Source of the DNA: an uncultured Bacteroidota bacterium
Lineage (GTDB): Bacteria; Bacteroidota; Bacteroidia; Chitinophagales; Chitinophagaceae
Direction of reading: 5' to 3'
Assembly: GCA_903829015.1 (NCBI GenBank)
Contig: CAIKOJ010000151.1
Coordinates: forward strand, 1-64,000
Length of the DNA stretch: 64,000 nucleotides
The notes beneath the pieces are model-generated. The model made no database searches. It was not told the DNA's origin and saw nothing but the letters and a program-made list of their open reading frames with translations. Position 1 is the stretch's first letter. Each line of letters starts with the position of its first letter. The position numbers and the translations under genes are program-made. Shown piece by piece: positions 18,151 through 28,174 of this stretch.

Positions 18151-18850
18151 ACTCAGGCACCACTAACCTAAAGCCATTACCGTGGATGTTAACGATCTCC
18201 ACGCTGCTGTCTTCTTTCAGGTACTTGCGCAGTTTGGCGATGTACACATCCATACTACGTCCATTGAAGTAAGTATCACTACCCCATATCCGTTTAAGTG
18301 CAGTTTCACGTGGCAGCAGATCGTTCTTATATTCACACAGCATTAGCAGCAGTTCGTTCTCCTTAGGAGACAACGTGCTGGAATCGTTACCATGTTTAAG
18401 CGTGCGTAGTTTGCTATTGAACTGATAAGCACCCACCACAAATTCTATTTGAGCGTGTTGCTTTTCCTGCAGCTCCTGGTTACGTTTCAAAACAGCCTTT
18501 ATTTTTGATAAAAGCACATCGCTGTCAAACGGCTTAGTTATATAATCGTCAGCTCCCAGCTTATAACCCGTCAAAATGTCATCTTTCATACTTTTGGCAG
18601 ACAGGAAGAACAACGGCACATCCGGATCTACATTCCTGATCTCTTCGGCCAGAGTAAAACCATCCATGTTCGGCATCATCACATCCAACAGGCAGATGTC
18701 GAAACGCTCACGGCGAAAGGCAGCAAGGCCCAGAATACCATCACGTGCAAGTTCTACAACAAAATCATTCAGCTCCAGGTAGTTTTTAAGCACCTGTCCG
18801 AAATTGGTATCATCTTCAACCAACAATACTTTATTTTTCTGATTTTCCAT
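18149..18850 (-). CDS. Response regulator, OmpR/PhoB family (RprY-like)
   Basis: A 233-residue two-component regulator. The receiver domain (about 7-120) has the acidic pair VEDD, phosphoacceptor Asp56 in LLDVMMP, the Ser/Thr switch in FLSAK and Lys106 in ITKPF. The winged-helix DNA-binding domain (about 135-232) ends in RSMDVYIAKLRKYL and VNIHGNGFRLV. It resembles RprY of Bacteroides. No histidine kinase is adjacent, so it is an orphan in this window. A TATATTTG -7 box lies 17 bases upstream. The TAA stop is contributed by a palindromic repeat array, with a strong terminator further on. Confidence 0.93.
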   Translation of the reverse strand: MENQKNKVLLVEDDTNFGQVLKNYLELNDFVVELARDGILGLAAFRRERFDICLLDVMMPNMDGFTLAEEIRNVDPDVPLFFLSAKSMKDDILTGYKLGADDYITKPFDSDVLLSKIKAVLKRNQELQEKQHAQIEFVVGAYQFNSKLRTLKHGNDSSTLSPKENELLLMLCEYKNDLLPRETALKRIWGSDTYFNGRSMDVYIAKLRKYLKEDSSVEIVNIHGNGFRLVVPE

Positions 18851-18866
18851 ATAATAGTTTGTTCAT

Positions 18867-18874
18867 CAAATATA
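18867..18874 (-). promoter_or_regulatory. Bacteroidota -7 box (TATATTTG) for the response regulator
   Basis: Exact TAnnTTTG match on the minus strand, 16 bases before the ATG. Confidence 0.5.
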
Positions 18875-18908
18875 ATACCGCACTGCTGCAATGGCGTGAA
18901 AATATTTG

Positions 18909-19946
18909 TTAAAAGAAGCGTGGACAAGTATACATTTTCTTAATACCTTGATTGTTGGGGTACTTACCCTGGTATATAAGAGAGAATTCAAGTGCACCAT
19001 AAGCCGAATTGTATGGAGCCAGCGAAGACATGGTAAAATCATAGTTTGCCATGAACTGAATAGAGCCAATCTGAATACCTGCAACTCCAATTGCAGCATC
19101 TCCTATACGGTCAAAAATACCGAGGATAAGTTGCGTAGGCATATGGTTATCGTTTTCCCCTATCTTGGTACGAAACAGTGAGCCAACTACCAACTCTGAT
19201 GCGCCACTTTGCGTTGCATAATAGATCGAAGGATTAATGATCAGCACCGGTCCTGTTTTTACCAATACATCCAATGCCGCTTCCGGTCTCATATCAAGTG
19301 TGTTCTTGCCACCTTTGTAAAAAGTTTCGGTGGGCTTATTAATGTTGGCAACACCACCACCTAACTTGATGTACAGATTTTCGTTAGGAAAAATTGCCAG
19401 GTTGATACCACCGGCCACTGTGTAATAATTTGTTTTAACCACACCCGGTTGCTCACCATTTGCATAATGCGAATTAAAGGTCATGCCATCCCATTGCGCA
19501 TCAAATGTCAGGTTGTCGAAATTTACGCTGCGTTGTACATACGCACCAGATAAACCAAAGGACAGCATAGTGTACTGGTTGAGCTGCAAATGATACGCCA
19601 GACTAGCCTGCAGCTGCAGCAGCGACAGATTACCATCACCCGCTTTATCGCTGAACATGGCCAGACCTATTCCCAGCCACTTGCTCTTATCGTCCTCGCT
19701 CGTTTTTCTAAGCACTTTAAAATCTCCGAAAGCCGAAAACGTATTGTATGGCACCGGCACCGCCGACCATTGGTTGCGGTAGTTGAGTCCTATTCTGAAA
19801 TCATCCTCCGGCATCAGTGCGGTATTGGCGGGACTCAGCAACATGGGCGCATTGTAGTACTGACTGAAATGCATACTCTGCCCAGATGCGCCTGCCGCAA
19901 GCAGCAGGCAACCTATTGTCATCAACCTAAAAATTCTGTCCATCAC
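18909..19946 (-). CDS. Type IX secretion membrane protein, PorP/SprF family
   Basis: A 345-residue outer-membrane protein. A signal peptide (cleavage after GASG) is followed by the PorP/SprF opening QSMHFSQYYNAPMLLSPAN, then strand-rich repeats (GIGLAMFSDKAGDGNLS, LSFGLSGAY) consistent with a beta-barrel. SprF-type proteins in Flavobacterium are needed for secretion or surface attachment of the type-B-tailed protein encoded next to them. Here it lies 38 bases downstream of exactly such a gene (19985-23560) on the same strand, so the two probably form a secretion pair. Confidence 0.93.
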   Translation of the reverse strand: MMDRIFRLMTIGCLLLAAGASGQSMHFSQYYNAPMLLSPANTALMPEDDFRIGLNYRNQWSAVPVPYNTFSAFGDFKVLRKTSEDDKSKWLGIGLAMFSDKAGDGNLSLLQLQASLAYHLQLNQYTMLSFGLSGAYVQRSVNFDNLTFDAQWDGMTFNSHYANGEQPGVVKTNYYTVAGGINLAIFPNENLYIKLGGGVANINKPTETFYKGGKNTLDMRPEAALDVLVKTGPVLIINPSIYYATQSGASELVVGSLFRTKIGENDNHMPTQLILGIFDRIGDAAIGVAGIQIGSIQFMANYDFTMSSLAPYNSAYGALEFSLIYQGKYPNNQGIKKMYTCPRFF

Positions 19947-19984
19947 AATTATGTTTTAAAGCCATGCCTTTGGCAGGCAGCAGC

Positions 19985-22900
19985 TTATCTTAATAAAGTT
20001 ATGTTCCCCTTCAATACTTTCGATGTACCATCAATAAATGTAGCATCGAGTACATACGCATATGCTTCCATCGGCTGCGGTTGTCCGTTGAACTTACCGT
20101 CCCAGCCTATCTTCTGATCTCTCGTCTCAAACACCAATTGACCCCACCTGTTGTATATTTTCAGGTCAAGTGTTTTGATTGCCGCACAACGCACGTAAAG
20201 CACATCATTCTCTCCATCGCCGTTAGGGCTGAAGCCTGTAGGCAAACCAAGTAATGGCATTACGTCAGCAGGTGCCTGCTTACATACTGTAGAAGGACAG
20301 TTGCTGGTGTTATACGCTGTAAGACACACCTTGTATGTTCCTGTTTTATCGTATTGGTGCACAGGATCTTTTTCTGTGCCTGTATTGGTATCACCAAAGT
20401 CCCATAGATACCTTATGGCATTTGTCGATAGATTAGTGAACGTGGTGGGCACATTCGGTACCGGCGTGGTAGGCGAATAATTGAAATTAGCCACAGGGAT
20501 CGGCAATATTTTAATGATCTCTATAATGGTATCTCCTCCATTGCAGGCACCCGGATTCTGCGCAATTAATGTCACAGTATAGGTTCCTACAGCTTTGTAA
20601 ATGTGCGAAGGATCTAAGCTGGTAGACGATGTTCCATCTCCAAATGTCCAAACAGTATTGGTTACATTAGTGAAACTGATCGCAGGCGTAAATGGTGCGC
20701 CCAAACATAACGAGTCAGGTATAGTAAACGTCGCTGAAACATTTACATTGGCGAAATGGATAGAATGTATAACTGTATCAGGCGATTTACACGCAGCCGT
20801 ATCCGCCATCACCAACATTACGGTATACCATCCGGTGTCTGCATAGGTATGATTAGGTGGTGTGGTACCTACATAAGTAGTACCGTCTCCCAGATACCAT
20901 GTAAAAGTAGGTGTACCTATAAAATCAGTAGATGTGTTGGTAAACGAAGCAATGTAAGGATTACAGCTGTCAATTAATTGAGTCGTAAAACCCGGGGTGA
21001 TCTTTCCTGTATCCACTAAAATGGTGAGCCGGAAGGTATCCTCTGTTTTAAAACAGGCGTTCGAGTTGGCCGATGACAATGATACTGTATATACCCCTGC
21101 TGCAGTGAAAGTATGAGACGCTGCGAACGTAGTAACAATTGGGCTACCATCACCAAAGTCCCAAACATACGTTAGTCCATTTGTGGAAAGGTTTGAAAAG
21201 TTCACCGTAAGTGGTGCACAACCCGAAGTGCTCGGGCTTGCCACTACGTTACATACAACTGGACCGATGTTGAATTCTATTTTCAGTGCCCCCTCATTGC
21301 AATTGTTACTCGAGTCCACCATGCTCCACACACCTGGGGTTGTGGGGAAAGCTGCCGCACAACCTGTCACACCTCCGCAGTTTGCGCATATACCCTGGTA
21401 TATGATACCTTGCTTGCTGAACCTGCTTGTGCCACCATCCACGTGCTCACCCATCCACTCCTGCCCAGGCAAAGAACAATCCCGGCCGAAAAATGTTGCA
21501 TACCGGAGCACTGTCATACCCGAACCCAGCACTATAAAATAAAAATCCCTGCCATCGATAGTAGTTGGCTGGTAGCATCCTGGCGTTGTTTCCATACCGG
21601 TACACAGACCTGTTCCGGTACCTGTTATTCCAAGGTTACCTCCCCAGCCGGATACATAAACATTCCCGCACGTATCAACAAGAAATGCTGTTGGAGAAAT
21701 ATTGGTAAACGTAGAACTGCCGTCACCGAAAACAGTTGAAATTAAGTCCGTAGATAAGTTGTTGTCCATCTTCATAATGAACTGACAAGAGTTTGGATTA
21801 CTGTGCACGCCAGGTGTCACCGGAAACAAGCCACCCAAAGATTGCCCCATAGAATAAACATGACCTGAGTCATCTACCTGAATACCATAAATCTGATCAT
21901 AACCTGTTGTGCCAACATATGTACTCTTTACAAGTGGATAGGATCCCGAGTTAGTGAATTTCATTATGAAACCATCAGCACCACCTCCTGACGCCACGGT
22001 TTGCCATGTGCCGGGTGTTGTCGGTAAGTTGGGGCTGTTTGTTCCTCCAGCCACATAAACGTATTGCTGTAAAGGGTCAAAAGCAAGCACATAGCCCGCA
22101 TCCGAACCTGAGCCACTTAGATAAGTACTCCATATCAAATTGTCAACTAGAGGCGTTAGTTTAAAAATCAGTCCATCCTGCAATCCTGAAAGTGTTGTAG
22201 CCAATGCAGAACCTGGAGTTGTAGGAAAGTTAACCGATTGGGTACAGGCCGCAACATAAATATTCCCCAAATTATCAACCTGAACTTCGCTGCGCGAATC
22301 ATCGCCATAATTATGCTTGAGCTCTCCATAGGTAAATTCACTCGAATCAAAATTCACGCCGTCGTTACCGGTTCCGCCTATATAAGTAGAACCCACCAGC
22401 CCGGTGCCTGTTGCATTCAGTTTGGTAACAACCATATCCCATCCCCCGCGATTAGTACCCTGGTATGCAGTAGTTGTCACCGGATAGTTATGCGACAATG
22501 TTCTGCCCGCAATGATCAGATTATCAGATGCATCAACTATCATACTATGCGGATGTTCGTTTTGGTTGCCACCAATATAAGTTGCGTACATTCTGGTAGT
22601 ACCGGTTGAGTTGTACTTAATAATAGACATATCAGCAGCATAGGCATAGCCGTCTGCCGGGGATGCCGTACCAAACCCTCCGCCCCATGTTGTCTGGAAC
22701 GCACCAGGGCTAACGGGAAAATGTGTTCCGAACACTGTACAGTTCACTAAACCTCCCGCATAGAAATTACCTGAATTATCGTAAGTGGCTGTATAGCCCC
22801 AGTTATCTGCTGTTGAGCCCGTTAATGTACTCCACAACACGATCGGATCTATGATCAGCAACTGCGAATGATCGTAACCATTCGGAAAATTAAATGTTAC

Positions 22901-23560
22901 TTTTTTTCCCTTTAGTGCATACTCACATGCAACTTCTACTTTTTCATCATTTATATACTGGAACGCATAAGGCTTCACTTCACTTACCTGCCCAACAGAA
23001 GTCGAAATTAAAAGATTCTTGTTCTTGATCTTTATCGATTCCTGTCCTTCAAAATTCAGTTTTATATTGTCGGCGTCACCTTCCGGGTGCACCATAAATT
23101 CGTAAATGATATTACCTTTCTCAGATGCCACGTGCATATCCACACCTTTATAGAGCCCCATGTAATCTACATTCAGGCAGGGATGAATTCCTGTTTTCCA
23201 TCTGTTGGCATCATCTCCAAGGAAGTAGTTGTAATAAACAGATTGGTATTTACCGCCTACCAGTGTCGGTTCTTTCGCCCCATCAAAACTCAATTTATAC
23301 ACGTGGAATTTCAATATCGGACTGATGTTAGTCTGGCCATGATGGAAGGAATCAAGTTTTCTGTTATTGGTAGGTTCAGCCAGCAAAAAACGGAATCCAT
23401 CTTTTTCAAGACAAACTTCTCCGTTCTTGATATTGGCTTTGTAAGAGAACCAATCTCCCCATTGTCCCTTGTTCTCAACAAACTCAATTGGAGACTGTGA
23501 GTAGCCCCGCCCGATTGCAAACACCAGTATGCAACTAAGCAATATATAGCGAAGTTTCAT
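19985..23560 (-). CDS. Giant PKD-domain surface protein with T9SS type B sorting domain
   Basis: A 1191-residue exported protein. After the signal peptide comes a DUF7948-like opening (FVENKGQWGDWFSYKANI). A long stretch of SBBP-type seven-bladed-propeller repeats follows (about 240-760), with recurring STYIGG, DNLGNIYV and FPTTPG motifs. Four PKD domains (about 770-1100) carry WDFGDG, WYLGDG, WTFGDG and WDFGD signatures. The end is a gliding-motility-type (type B) C-terminal domain containing FSPNGDGENDVL and YNRWGQLVFE. Type B tails direct export through the type IX system. The PorP/SprF gene lies just downstream. Likely role: surface adhesin or motility-related filament (inference). Confidence 0.93.
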   Translation of the reverse strand: MKLRYILLSCILVFAIGRGYSQSPIEFVENKGQWGDWFSYKANIKNGEVCLEKDGFRFLLAEPTNNRKLDSFHHGQTNISPILKFHVYKLSFDGAKEPTLVGGKYQSVYYNYFLGDDANRWKTGIHPCLNVDYMGLYKGVDMHVASEKGNIIYEFMVHPEGDADNIKLNFEGQESIKIKNKNLLISTSVGQVSEVKPYAFQYINDEKVEVACEYALKGKKVTFNFPNGYDHSQLLIIDPIVLWSTLTGSTADNWGYTATYDNSGNFYAGGLVNCTVFGTHFPVSPGAFQTTWGGGFGTASPADGYAYAADMSIIKYNSTGTTRMYATYIGGNQNEHPHSMIVDASDNLIIAGRTLSHNYPVTTTAYQGTNRGGWDMVVTKLNATGTGLVGSTYIGGTGNDGVNFDSSEFTYGELKHNYGDDSRSEVQVDNLGNIYVAACTQSVNFPTTPGSALATTLSGLQDGLIFKLTPLVDNLIWSTYLSGSGSDAGYVLAFDPLQQYVYVAGGTNSPNLPTTPGTWQTVASGGGADGFIMKFTNSGSYPLVKSTYVGTTGYDQIYGIQVDDSGHVYSMGQSLGGLFPVTPGVHSNPNSCQFIMKMDNNLSTDLISTVFGDGSSTFTNISPTAFLVDTCGNVYVSGWGGNLGITGTGTGLCTGMETTPGCYQPTTIDGRDFYFIVLGSGMTVLRYATFFGRDCSLPGQEWMGEHVDGGTSRFSKQGIIYQGICANCGGVTGCAAAFPTTPGVWSMVDSSNNCNEGALKIEFNIGPVVCNVVASPSTSGCAPLTVNFSNLSTNGLTYVWDFGDGSPIVTTFAASHTFTAAGVYTVSLSSANSNACFKTEDTFRLTILVDTGKITPGFTTQLIDSCNPYIASFTNTSTDFIGTPTFTWYLGDGTTYVGTTPPNHTYADTGWYTVMLVMADTAACKSPDTVIHSIHFANVNVSATFTIPDSLCLGAPFTPAISFTNVTNTVWTFGDGTSSTSLDPSHIYKAVGTYTVTLIAQNPGACNGGDTIIEIIKILPIPVANFNYSPTTPVPNVPTTFTNLSTNAIRYLWDFGDTNTGTEKDPVHQYDKTGTYKVCLTAYNTSNCPSTVCKQAPADVMPLLGLPTGFSPNGDGENDVLYVRCAAIKTLDLKIYNRWGQLVFETRDQKIGWDGKFNGQPQPMEAYAYVLDATFIDGTSKVLKGNITLLR

Positions 23561-23716
23561 TATAAAATTATAGTTATGATAGTAAATTTAAGCTTTTCTT
23601 TAATAATAGACAGATAAAAACAAAAAAAAGTATGCCAATTACTAAAAAATAAGGCAGGAATGCCAATCAAGGGGAGAAGGAGCCCCTTGCAGGTAGAAAA
23701 TACTTAAGTGTGGTGG

Positions 23717-24190
23717 TCAGTTCACCATCTTGTCTGCGCAACAACTGCTGGCAAATGCATCGGGTTTGGCCTTAAATGCATAACCCATACCCAAAATGTA
23801 CCCCATTGCTTCGCGCAGCGCTTCGTTACTCTTAAACTGCGGATTGGTATTAATGTCGGCATGTACTTCCATGTCTACATCATACTTGCTGAACAAGTCG
23901 CACAGCTCAAAAGCGATCTCAATGCTCCTGGCTACTTCTACCAGCATCCGCTCTTTAATAGAGTAGGGCTGTGTTGTCTTCTCATTACTGATGAACATAA
24001 ACCCACCTCTTTTCTCCCGCAGAAAAACGATCACTGTGGCAAACTCTGTGCCCCCGGCGCGCACCTGAGAATCAGTACCAATGCACACTTTAAGTTTGTA
24101 TCCCGCATTTTTCTCTCTGATAATGGCTTCCTCAACTGCTGATTTTACAGGCATCCTGAGAGGTTCGCCGCTGAATTTGTGCCATAACAT
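23717..24190 (-). CDS. YkuK/DUF458 family, RNase H-like fold protein
   Basis: A 157-residue protein with the YkuK pattern: an N-terminal WHKFSGEP motif, the acidic strand KVCIGTDSQVRAGGTEFATVIV with Asp in the RNase H-like position, and a C-terminal HADINTNPQFKSNEALREAMGYILGMG. The fold is predicted to resemble RNase H, but catalytic activity is not established for this family. It is a single gene between the giant PKD gene (minus) and the divergent M1 peptidase (plus). A start at the ATG at 24190 fits the WHKF motif position. Confidence 0.85.
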   Translation of the reverse strand: MLWHKFSGEPLRMPVKSAVEEAIIREKNAGYKLKVCIGTDSQVRAGGTEFATVIVFLREKRGGFMFISNEKTTQPYSIKERMLVEVARSIEIAFELCDLFSKYDVDMEVHADINTNPQFKSNEALREAMGYILGMGYAFKAKPDAFASSCCADKMVN

Positions 24191-24419
24191 ATTTCATAAT
24201 ATTTTGGTCATTTAAAGATAGGTACATTTATAATACCAAATTGTTATGCCATAATTAAACAAATATGAAATGCACATGTTCTGCACATTTAGGTGAATAC
24301 CCGGATTTGAACTGCATAATCAAACCACGAAAGGCATGTGCCTGCTGTTTGCACACTCACCTAAAGTGAGGTACTCCGGTTTCTCTTTTAATCTCTATTT
24401 TTAACGCCAAATCTTTTCT

Positions 24420-27400
24420 ATGCGGATATTTTTAATTGCTCTGGCCTGCCAGGTACTTGCTGTTTCAACTTCAATTGCCCAGCTGCATGATAACGACTAC
24501 CGGAACACCAGCAACAAACTCTACTGGAAAAACCGCATGCCCGATGCAGCCTACTGGCAGCAGGATGTGCAGTATAAAATAAACGCTACCATACACGAAG
24601 AAGACAACCGAATAGAAGCCACTGAGGAACTTACCTACTGGAACAACTCTCCCGATACGCTTACCTATGTGTACTTCCACCTTTACCAGAATGCCTTTGT
24701 CAAAGGTTCCTACCTGCATCAGCTCGAAAAAACGAATAAAGTAAAAACCCGCATGGGCAAGAACGAAGCTGCCGGGTTAGGCATCACCACTGAGCATGTA
24801 ACCGTTGATGGAAAAGACTGCGCTGTGGAGCTGGACAATACAATTATGAAAGTGGCTCTGCCTTCAGCACTACTACCCGGTGCCAGAGTAACCATAAAAA
24901 TGAACTTCAATACTTACTGGGACAGAGGCGACACCCGCCGGCGTATGAAGATGTACGATGCCTGGGGCTTTATGCACTACAATGGCTGCCAGTGGTTTCC
25001 TAAACTGTGTGTGTATGATCGTATGCACGGCTGGGATACATACCAACACCTGAACAAAGAATTTTACGGCGACTATGGCCTGTTCGATGTTACACTCGAT
25101 TTCGCGTCCAACTATATTGTAGAAGCGACAGGTGTGCTGCAAAACAGAAATGAAGTATTGCCCGAAGACCTCAGAAGTAAACTGGACATCAAAAACTTTG
25201 CGACTAAAAAATGGAATGAAGCCCCATCAACTATTATACCGTACGAAAAAGGCAAGCGTAAGCAATGGCATTTCATAGGCAATAATGTACACGACTTTGC
25301 ATTCACTGCCGACCCCTCTTACCGCATTGGCACAGCCTACTGGAACGATGTAGAGTGCGTAGCATTGGTACAGGAACCACATGCTGCCGGCTGGCAGACA
25401 GCCGCATCGTATATAACCAAGATCATAAAAACTTTCTCTGAAGACATAGGCATGTACTGCTACCCAAAAATAGTAGCTGCAGATGCACAGGATGGTATGG
25501 AGTACCCAATGCTTACCCTCGATGGCGGCTCTGAGCCTGGCTTCCATGGCCTTTTTGTACACGAGATAGGCCACAACTGGTTCTATGGGCAGGTGGGCAG
25601 TAACGAAACCTACCGCGCTGCCATGGACGAGGGTTTTACGCAGTTCCTCACTGCGTGGGGCCTGCGCCGCATTGATGGCGAAGACATGATTGGAGGAACT
25701 CCAAGATCGAAATACAGAAGGATGTTTGCAGAACCAGCCAACACACTCGACCGTAACGTGCTCACCCGCTATACCTATGAGGCATTGAACGGTGCCGAGC
25801 AAACGCTCAACACCCATTCCGATGATTTCAACAACGCACTGAACCACGGAGGAGGGTACGGACAGGTATACTTCAAAACCGCCACCATGCTGTATAATCT
25901 GCAGTATGTATTGGGCGATTCATTGTTTCAGGCTGCCTTGCAACACTACTTCGAACAATGGAAATTTGCACATCCCTATTTCGAAGATTTTCGTGCATCG
26001 GTTATCCAGTTCACCCACGTTGATCTCTCTTGGTTTTTCGACCAGTGGTTTGAATCTGCTAAAACAGTCGACTATGGAATATGTGGCATGAAGCGCATTT
26101 CGGGCACAGACAGTTTTGCTGTCCAATTCCACCGCAGCAGCGATATGCAGATGCCTCTGGATTTTACCGTTACTGCAAAAGACGGCACCAAGCATAATTT
26201 TTACATTCCCAATACATGGTTCAGCAAACAAACTACTGCCATAAAATTACCTAAGTGGTATGGCTGGGGCAGCCTGGGCAGGCACTACACCGCACATGTG
26301 CAGATACCTTCGGGCATCAAAAACGTACAGATAGACCCGACCAACCGTCTCGCCGACAAAAACATGGTGGACAATTATAAGAAAAAAGGTTTCAGCCTGA
26401 ATCCAAGAGGTATCAAAATCAAATTTGACGGAGGGCTGAGCCCCCAACTGGACAGAAGAAACTACCGCCTCTATGTGCGCCCCGATCTTTGGTGGAATCC
26501 TATAGACGGTGTAAAAGCAGGCATCCATTTTGAAGGTGACTATCTGGCTACACTCAACAAGATCGATGTAACCGTATGGTGGAATACACACGCGCTGCAG
26601 GGCGATAAATACATGGCAGTGGGTAAAGAAGGCTGGTATGATCGTTACTCACCAGTAGACTACTCGCTGAATTATACGTCGCCATTAACCCGCAATATGC
26701 CCAAACTGCAAATGCAGGTCAACAGCAGATACCTTGATGGTTTGTGGTTCCATAAAGCAGGCCTGAACTGGCTGATCAGCGATAAGAATACGATCAGCAT
26801 CTCTGCACAAACTATGTGGCGCCAAAATGCCGCTGCATTGGAGTACCTCACCGACCGCAATGACTGGACCAGTGACTCCAAACAAAAGAACACTTCGCTC
26901 AATCTCGCGTGGACACACCGTTACAACTACATACAGGGCGCAGGCAGCTACACCTTTAGTTTCAGGGCACCTTTCATGAACAGCAAAAACGGCACCTACG
27001 ATTACTCCTACGCCCAGCTTGAGTCCATCAACACCAACTATCTTGGCAGGCTGGAAATACGTACGAGGCTCATAGGCCGCTACGGAACCGGCAAGTCACT
27101 ACCTTATGAAAGTACACTCTATCTGGCAGGTGCCAGCCCCGAAGAGCAGATGGAAAACAAATACACCCGCAGCAATGGTTTCATACCCAACGACTGGCAG
27201 GACATTTCGCGGTATGATCTCTCGCATTTCCAGCAGGGTGGCGGTCTTGATCTGAGAGGATATGCAGGCTACTATGCACCCGACGAAAGAAACGGAGCAA
27301 GCTATGTGGGCTATAAAGGCAGAAGCGGTGCGGCAGCTAATGTGGAAATTGGATTCGAAAATTACACGCCATGGCATCCACGCATGTTCCGCAACTGGCT

Positions 27401-27683
27401 GCATGCAAATCTATATGCCTTTGCCGATGCAGGAGTTATGGAACTCAGCAAATATTCGATTCACAATTATTACACCAACTACCCGGTTGATGGTTACTGG
27501 AGCAACATACACGTAGATGCCGGACTGGGAGCGGCTTTCACGATAAAGAACTGGGGCGTATTCGAAAAAGCCAGACCATTAACTATCAGGTTCGATGTGC
27601 CTGTATTCCTGAACAGGCCACCATTCAACAACAATCAGTATGCCACATTCAGATACGTGATCGGTATAAACAGAGCTTTCTAA
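24420..27683 (+). CDS. M1 family metallopeptidase fused to a probable outer-membrane beta-barrel
   Basis: A 1087-residue exported protein (signal peptide cleaved near STSIA). Residues about 40-600 form an M1 aminopeptidase unit. A GMEYP motif lies near 357, the zinc motif HEIGHNW at 381-387, and the third ligand Glu404 in AAMDEGFTQF, correctly spaced 18 residues after His385. Residues about 630-1087 are unlike peptidase: alternating strands rich in aromatic residues, a GGGLDLRGYAGYY motif like the LRGY motif of Omp85-type barrels, and a terminal Phe (YVIGINRAF). This suggests a barrel that anchors or exports the peptidase at the outer membrane. Barrel identity is inferred; the peptidase is secure. 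Confidence 0.9.
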   Translation: MRIFLIALACQVLAVSTSIAQLHDNDYRNTSNKLYWKNRMPDAAYWQQDVQYKINATIHEEDNRIEATEELTYWNNSPDTLTYVYFHLYQNAFVKGSYLHQLEKTNKVKTRMGKNEAAGLGITTEHVTVDGKDCAVELDNTIMKVALPSALLPGARVTIKMNFNTYWDRGDTRRRMKMYDAWGFMHYNGCQWFPKLCVYDRMHGWDTYQHLNKEFYGDYGLFDVTLDFASNYIVEATGVLQNRNEVLPEDLRSKLDIKNFATKKWNEAPSTIIPYEKGKRKQWHFIGNNVHDFAFTADPSYRIGTAYWNDVECVALVQEPHAAGWQTAASYITKIIKTFSEDIGMYCYPKIVAADAQDGMEYPMLTLDGGSEPGFHGLFVHEIGHNWFYGQVGSNETYRAAMDEGFTQFLTAWGLRRIDGEDMIGGTPRSKYRRMFAEPANTLDRNVLTRYTYEALNGAEQTLNTHSDDFNNALNHGGGYGQVYFKTATMLYNLQYVLGDSLFQAALQHYFEQWKFAHPYFEDFRASVIQFTHVDLSWFFDQWFESAKTVDYGICGMKRISGTDSFAVQFHRSSDMQMPLDFTVTAKDGTKHNFYIPNTWFSKQTTAIKLPKWYGWGSLGRHYTAHVQIPSGIKNVQIDPTNRLADKNMVDNYKKKGFSLNPRGIKIKFDGGLSPQLDRRNYRLYVRPDLWWNPIDGVKAGIHFEGDYLATLNKIDVTVWWNTHALQGDKYMAVGKEGWYDRYSPVDYSLNYTSPLTRNMPKLQMQVNSRYLDGLWFHKAGLNWLISDKNTISISAQTMWRQNAAALEYLTDRNDWTSDSKQKNTSLNLAWTHRYNYIQGAGSYTFSFRAPFMNSKNGTYDYSYAQLESINTNYLGRLEIRTRLIGRYGTGKSLPYESTLYLAGASPEEQMENKYTRSNGFIPNDWQDISRYDLSHFQQGGGLDLRGYAGYYAPDERNGASYVGYKGRSGAAANVEIGFENYTPWHPRMFRNWLHANLYAFADAGVMELSKYSIHNYYTNYPVDGYWSNIHVDAGLGAAFTIKNWGVFEKARPLTIRFDVPVFLNRPPFNNNQYATFRYVIGINRAF

Positions 27684-27716
27684 AAATCAAATTGAATTAC
27701 GGCAGAGAAAAAAAGT

Positions 27717-27796
27717 AAGAAGTGTATTAAGATGCCTGGCCACCGAACCTACGAATCGTTCGTAGGTCAGTGGGTCCAGGGGACATCAGCTTCTTT
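27717..27796 (+). terminator. Long nested hairpin, terminator or structured RNA
   Basis: Five paired blocks nest in order: AAGAAG/CTTCTT, GATG/CATC, CCTGG/CCAGG, CCAC/GTGG and ACCTACGAA/TTCGTAGGT, with a TCG loop. The 3' arm runs into CTTCTTTTATG. It starts 33 bases after the M1 peptidase stop, so a terminator is the simplest reading, but the length and number of paired blocks are unusual for one. Confidence 0.6.
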
Positions 27797-28143
27797 TATG
27801 TGTATGTTGCAGGAACTTCGTTTTTGTATGTACAAATATAGTAAACGTAATTAACCGAAAATCACATAAGTGATTAAAAAATTAACTACCCTATTGTTAA
27901 TTCTTAGACAAGCCTGTTTTTTAATCTTGCACACAGCTAATGTTATAATTTGTTATGTACAGATTAAGGGATAGAAAAGAAATTGTGATTAAAAGATCAT
28001 TTTAATTGACAAAAACTGCGAAAAATCCTGAATTTATAGCCGTCACCAATACTTTAAACCCAAATTTTACCGATTTCGGTCACTAAAAAGATCATCTGCA
28101 TTGCGGCTTGTACTACTTTTCCCCTATTGGCACTATTTTTAGG

Positions 28144-28151
28144 TACGTTTG
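28144..28151 (+). promoter_or_regulatory. Bacteroidota -7 box (TACGTTTG)
   Basis: TAnnTTTG match 23 bases before the lipoprotein ATG at 28175, with a TTGG 14 bases further upstream. Confidence 0.4.
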
Positions 28152-28174
28152 CTCATGTACAAAACACTGATTAG

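Larger units (their letters stand above)
27684..28174. other. 491-base intergenic region with one large hairpin
   Basis: Apart from a nested hairpin at 27717-27796 and a -7 box near 28144, I see only AT-rich sequence with no convincing reading frame, tRNA or repeat. Confidence 0.6.

Noticed and set aside
27717-27796. Known structured RNA such as 6S, SRP or tmRNA
   Set aside because: The hairpin does not show the conserved features of these RNAs that I can recognise.
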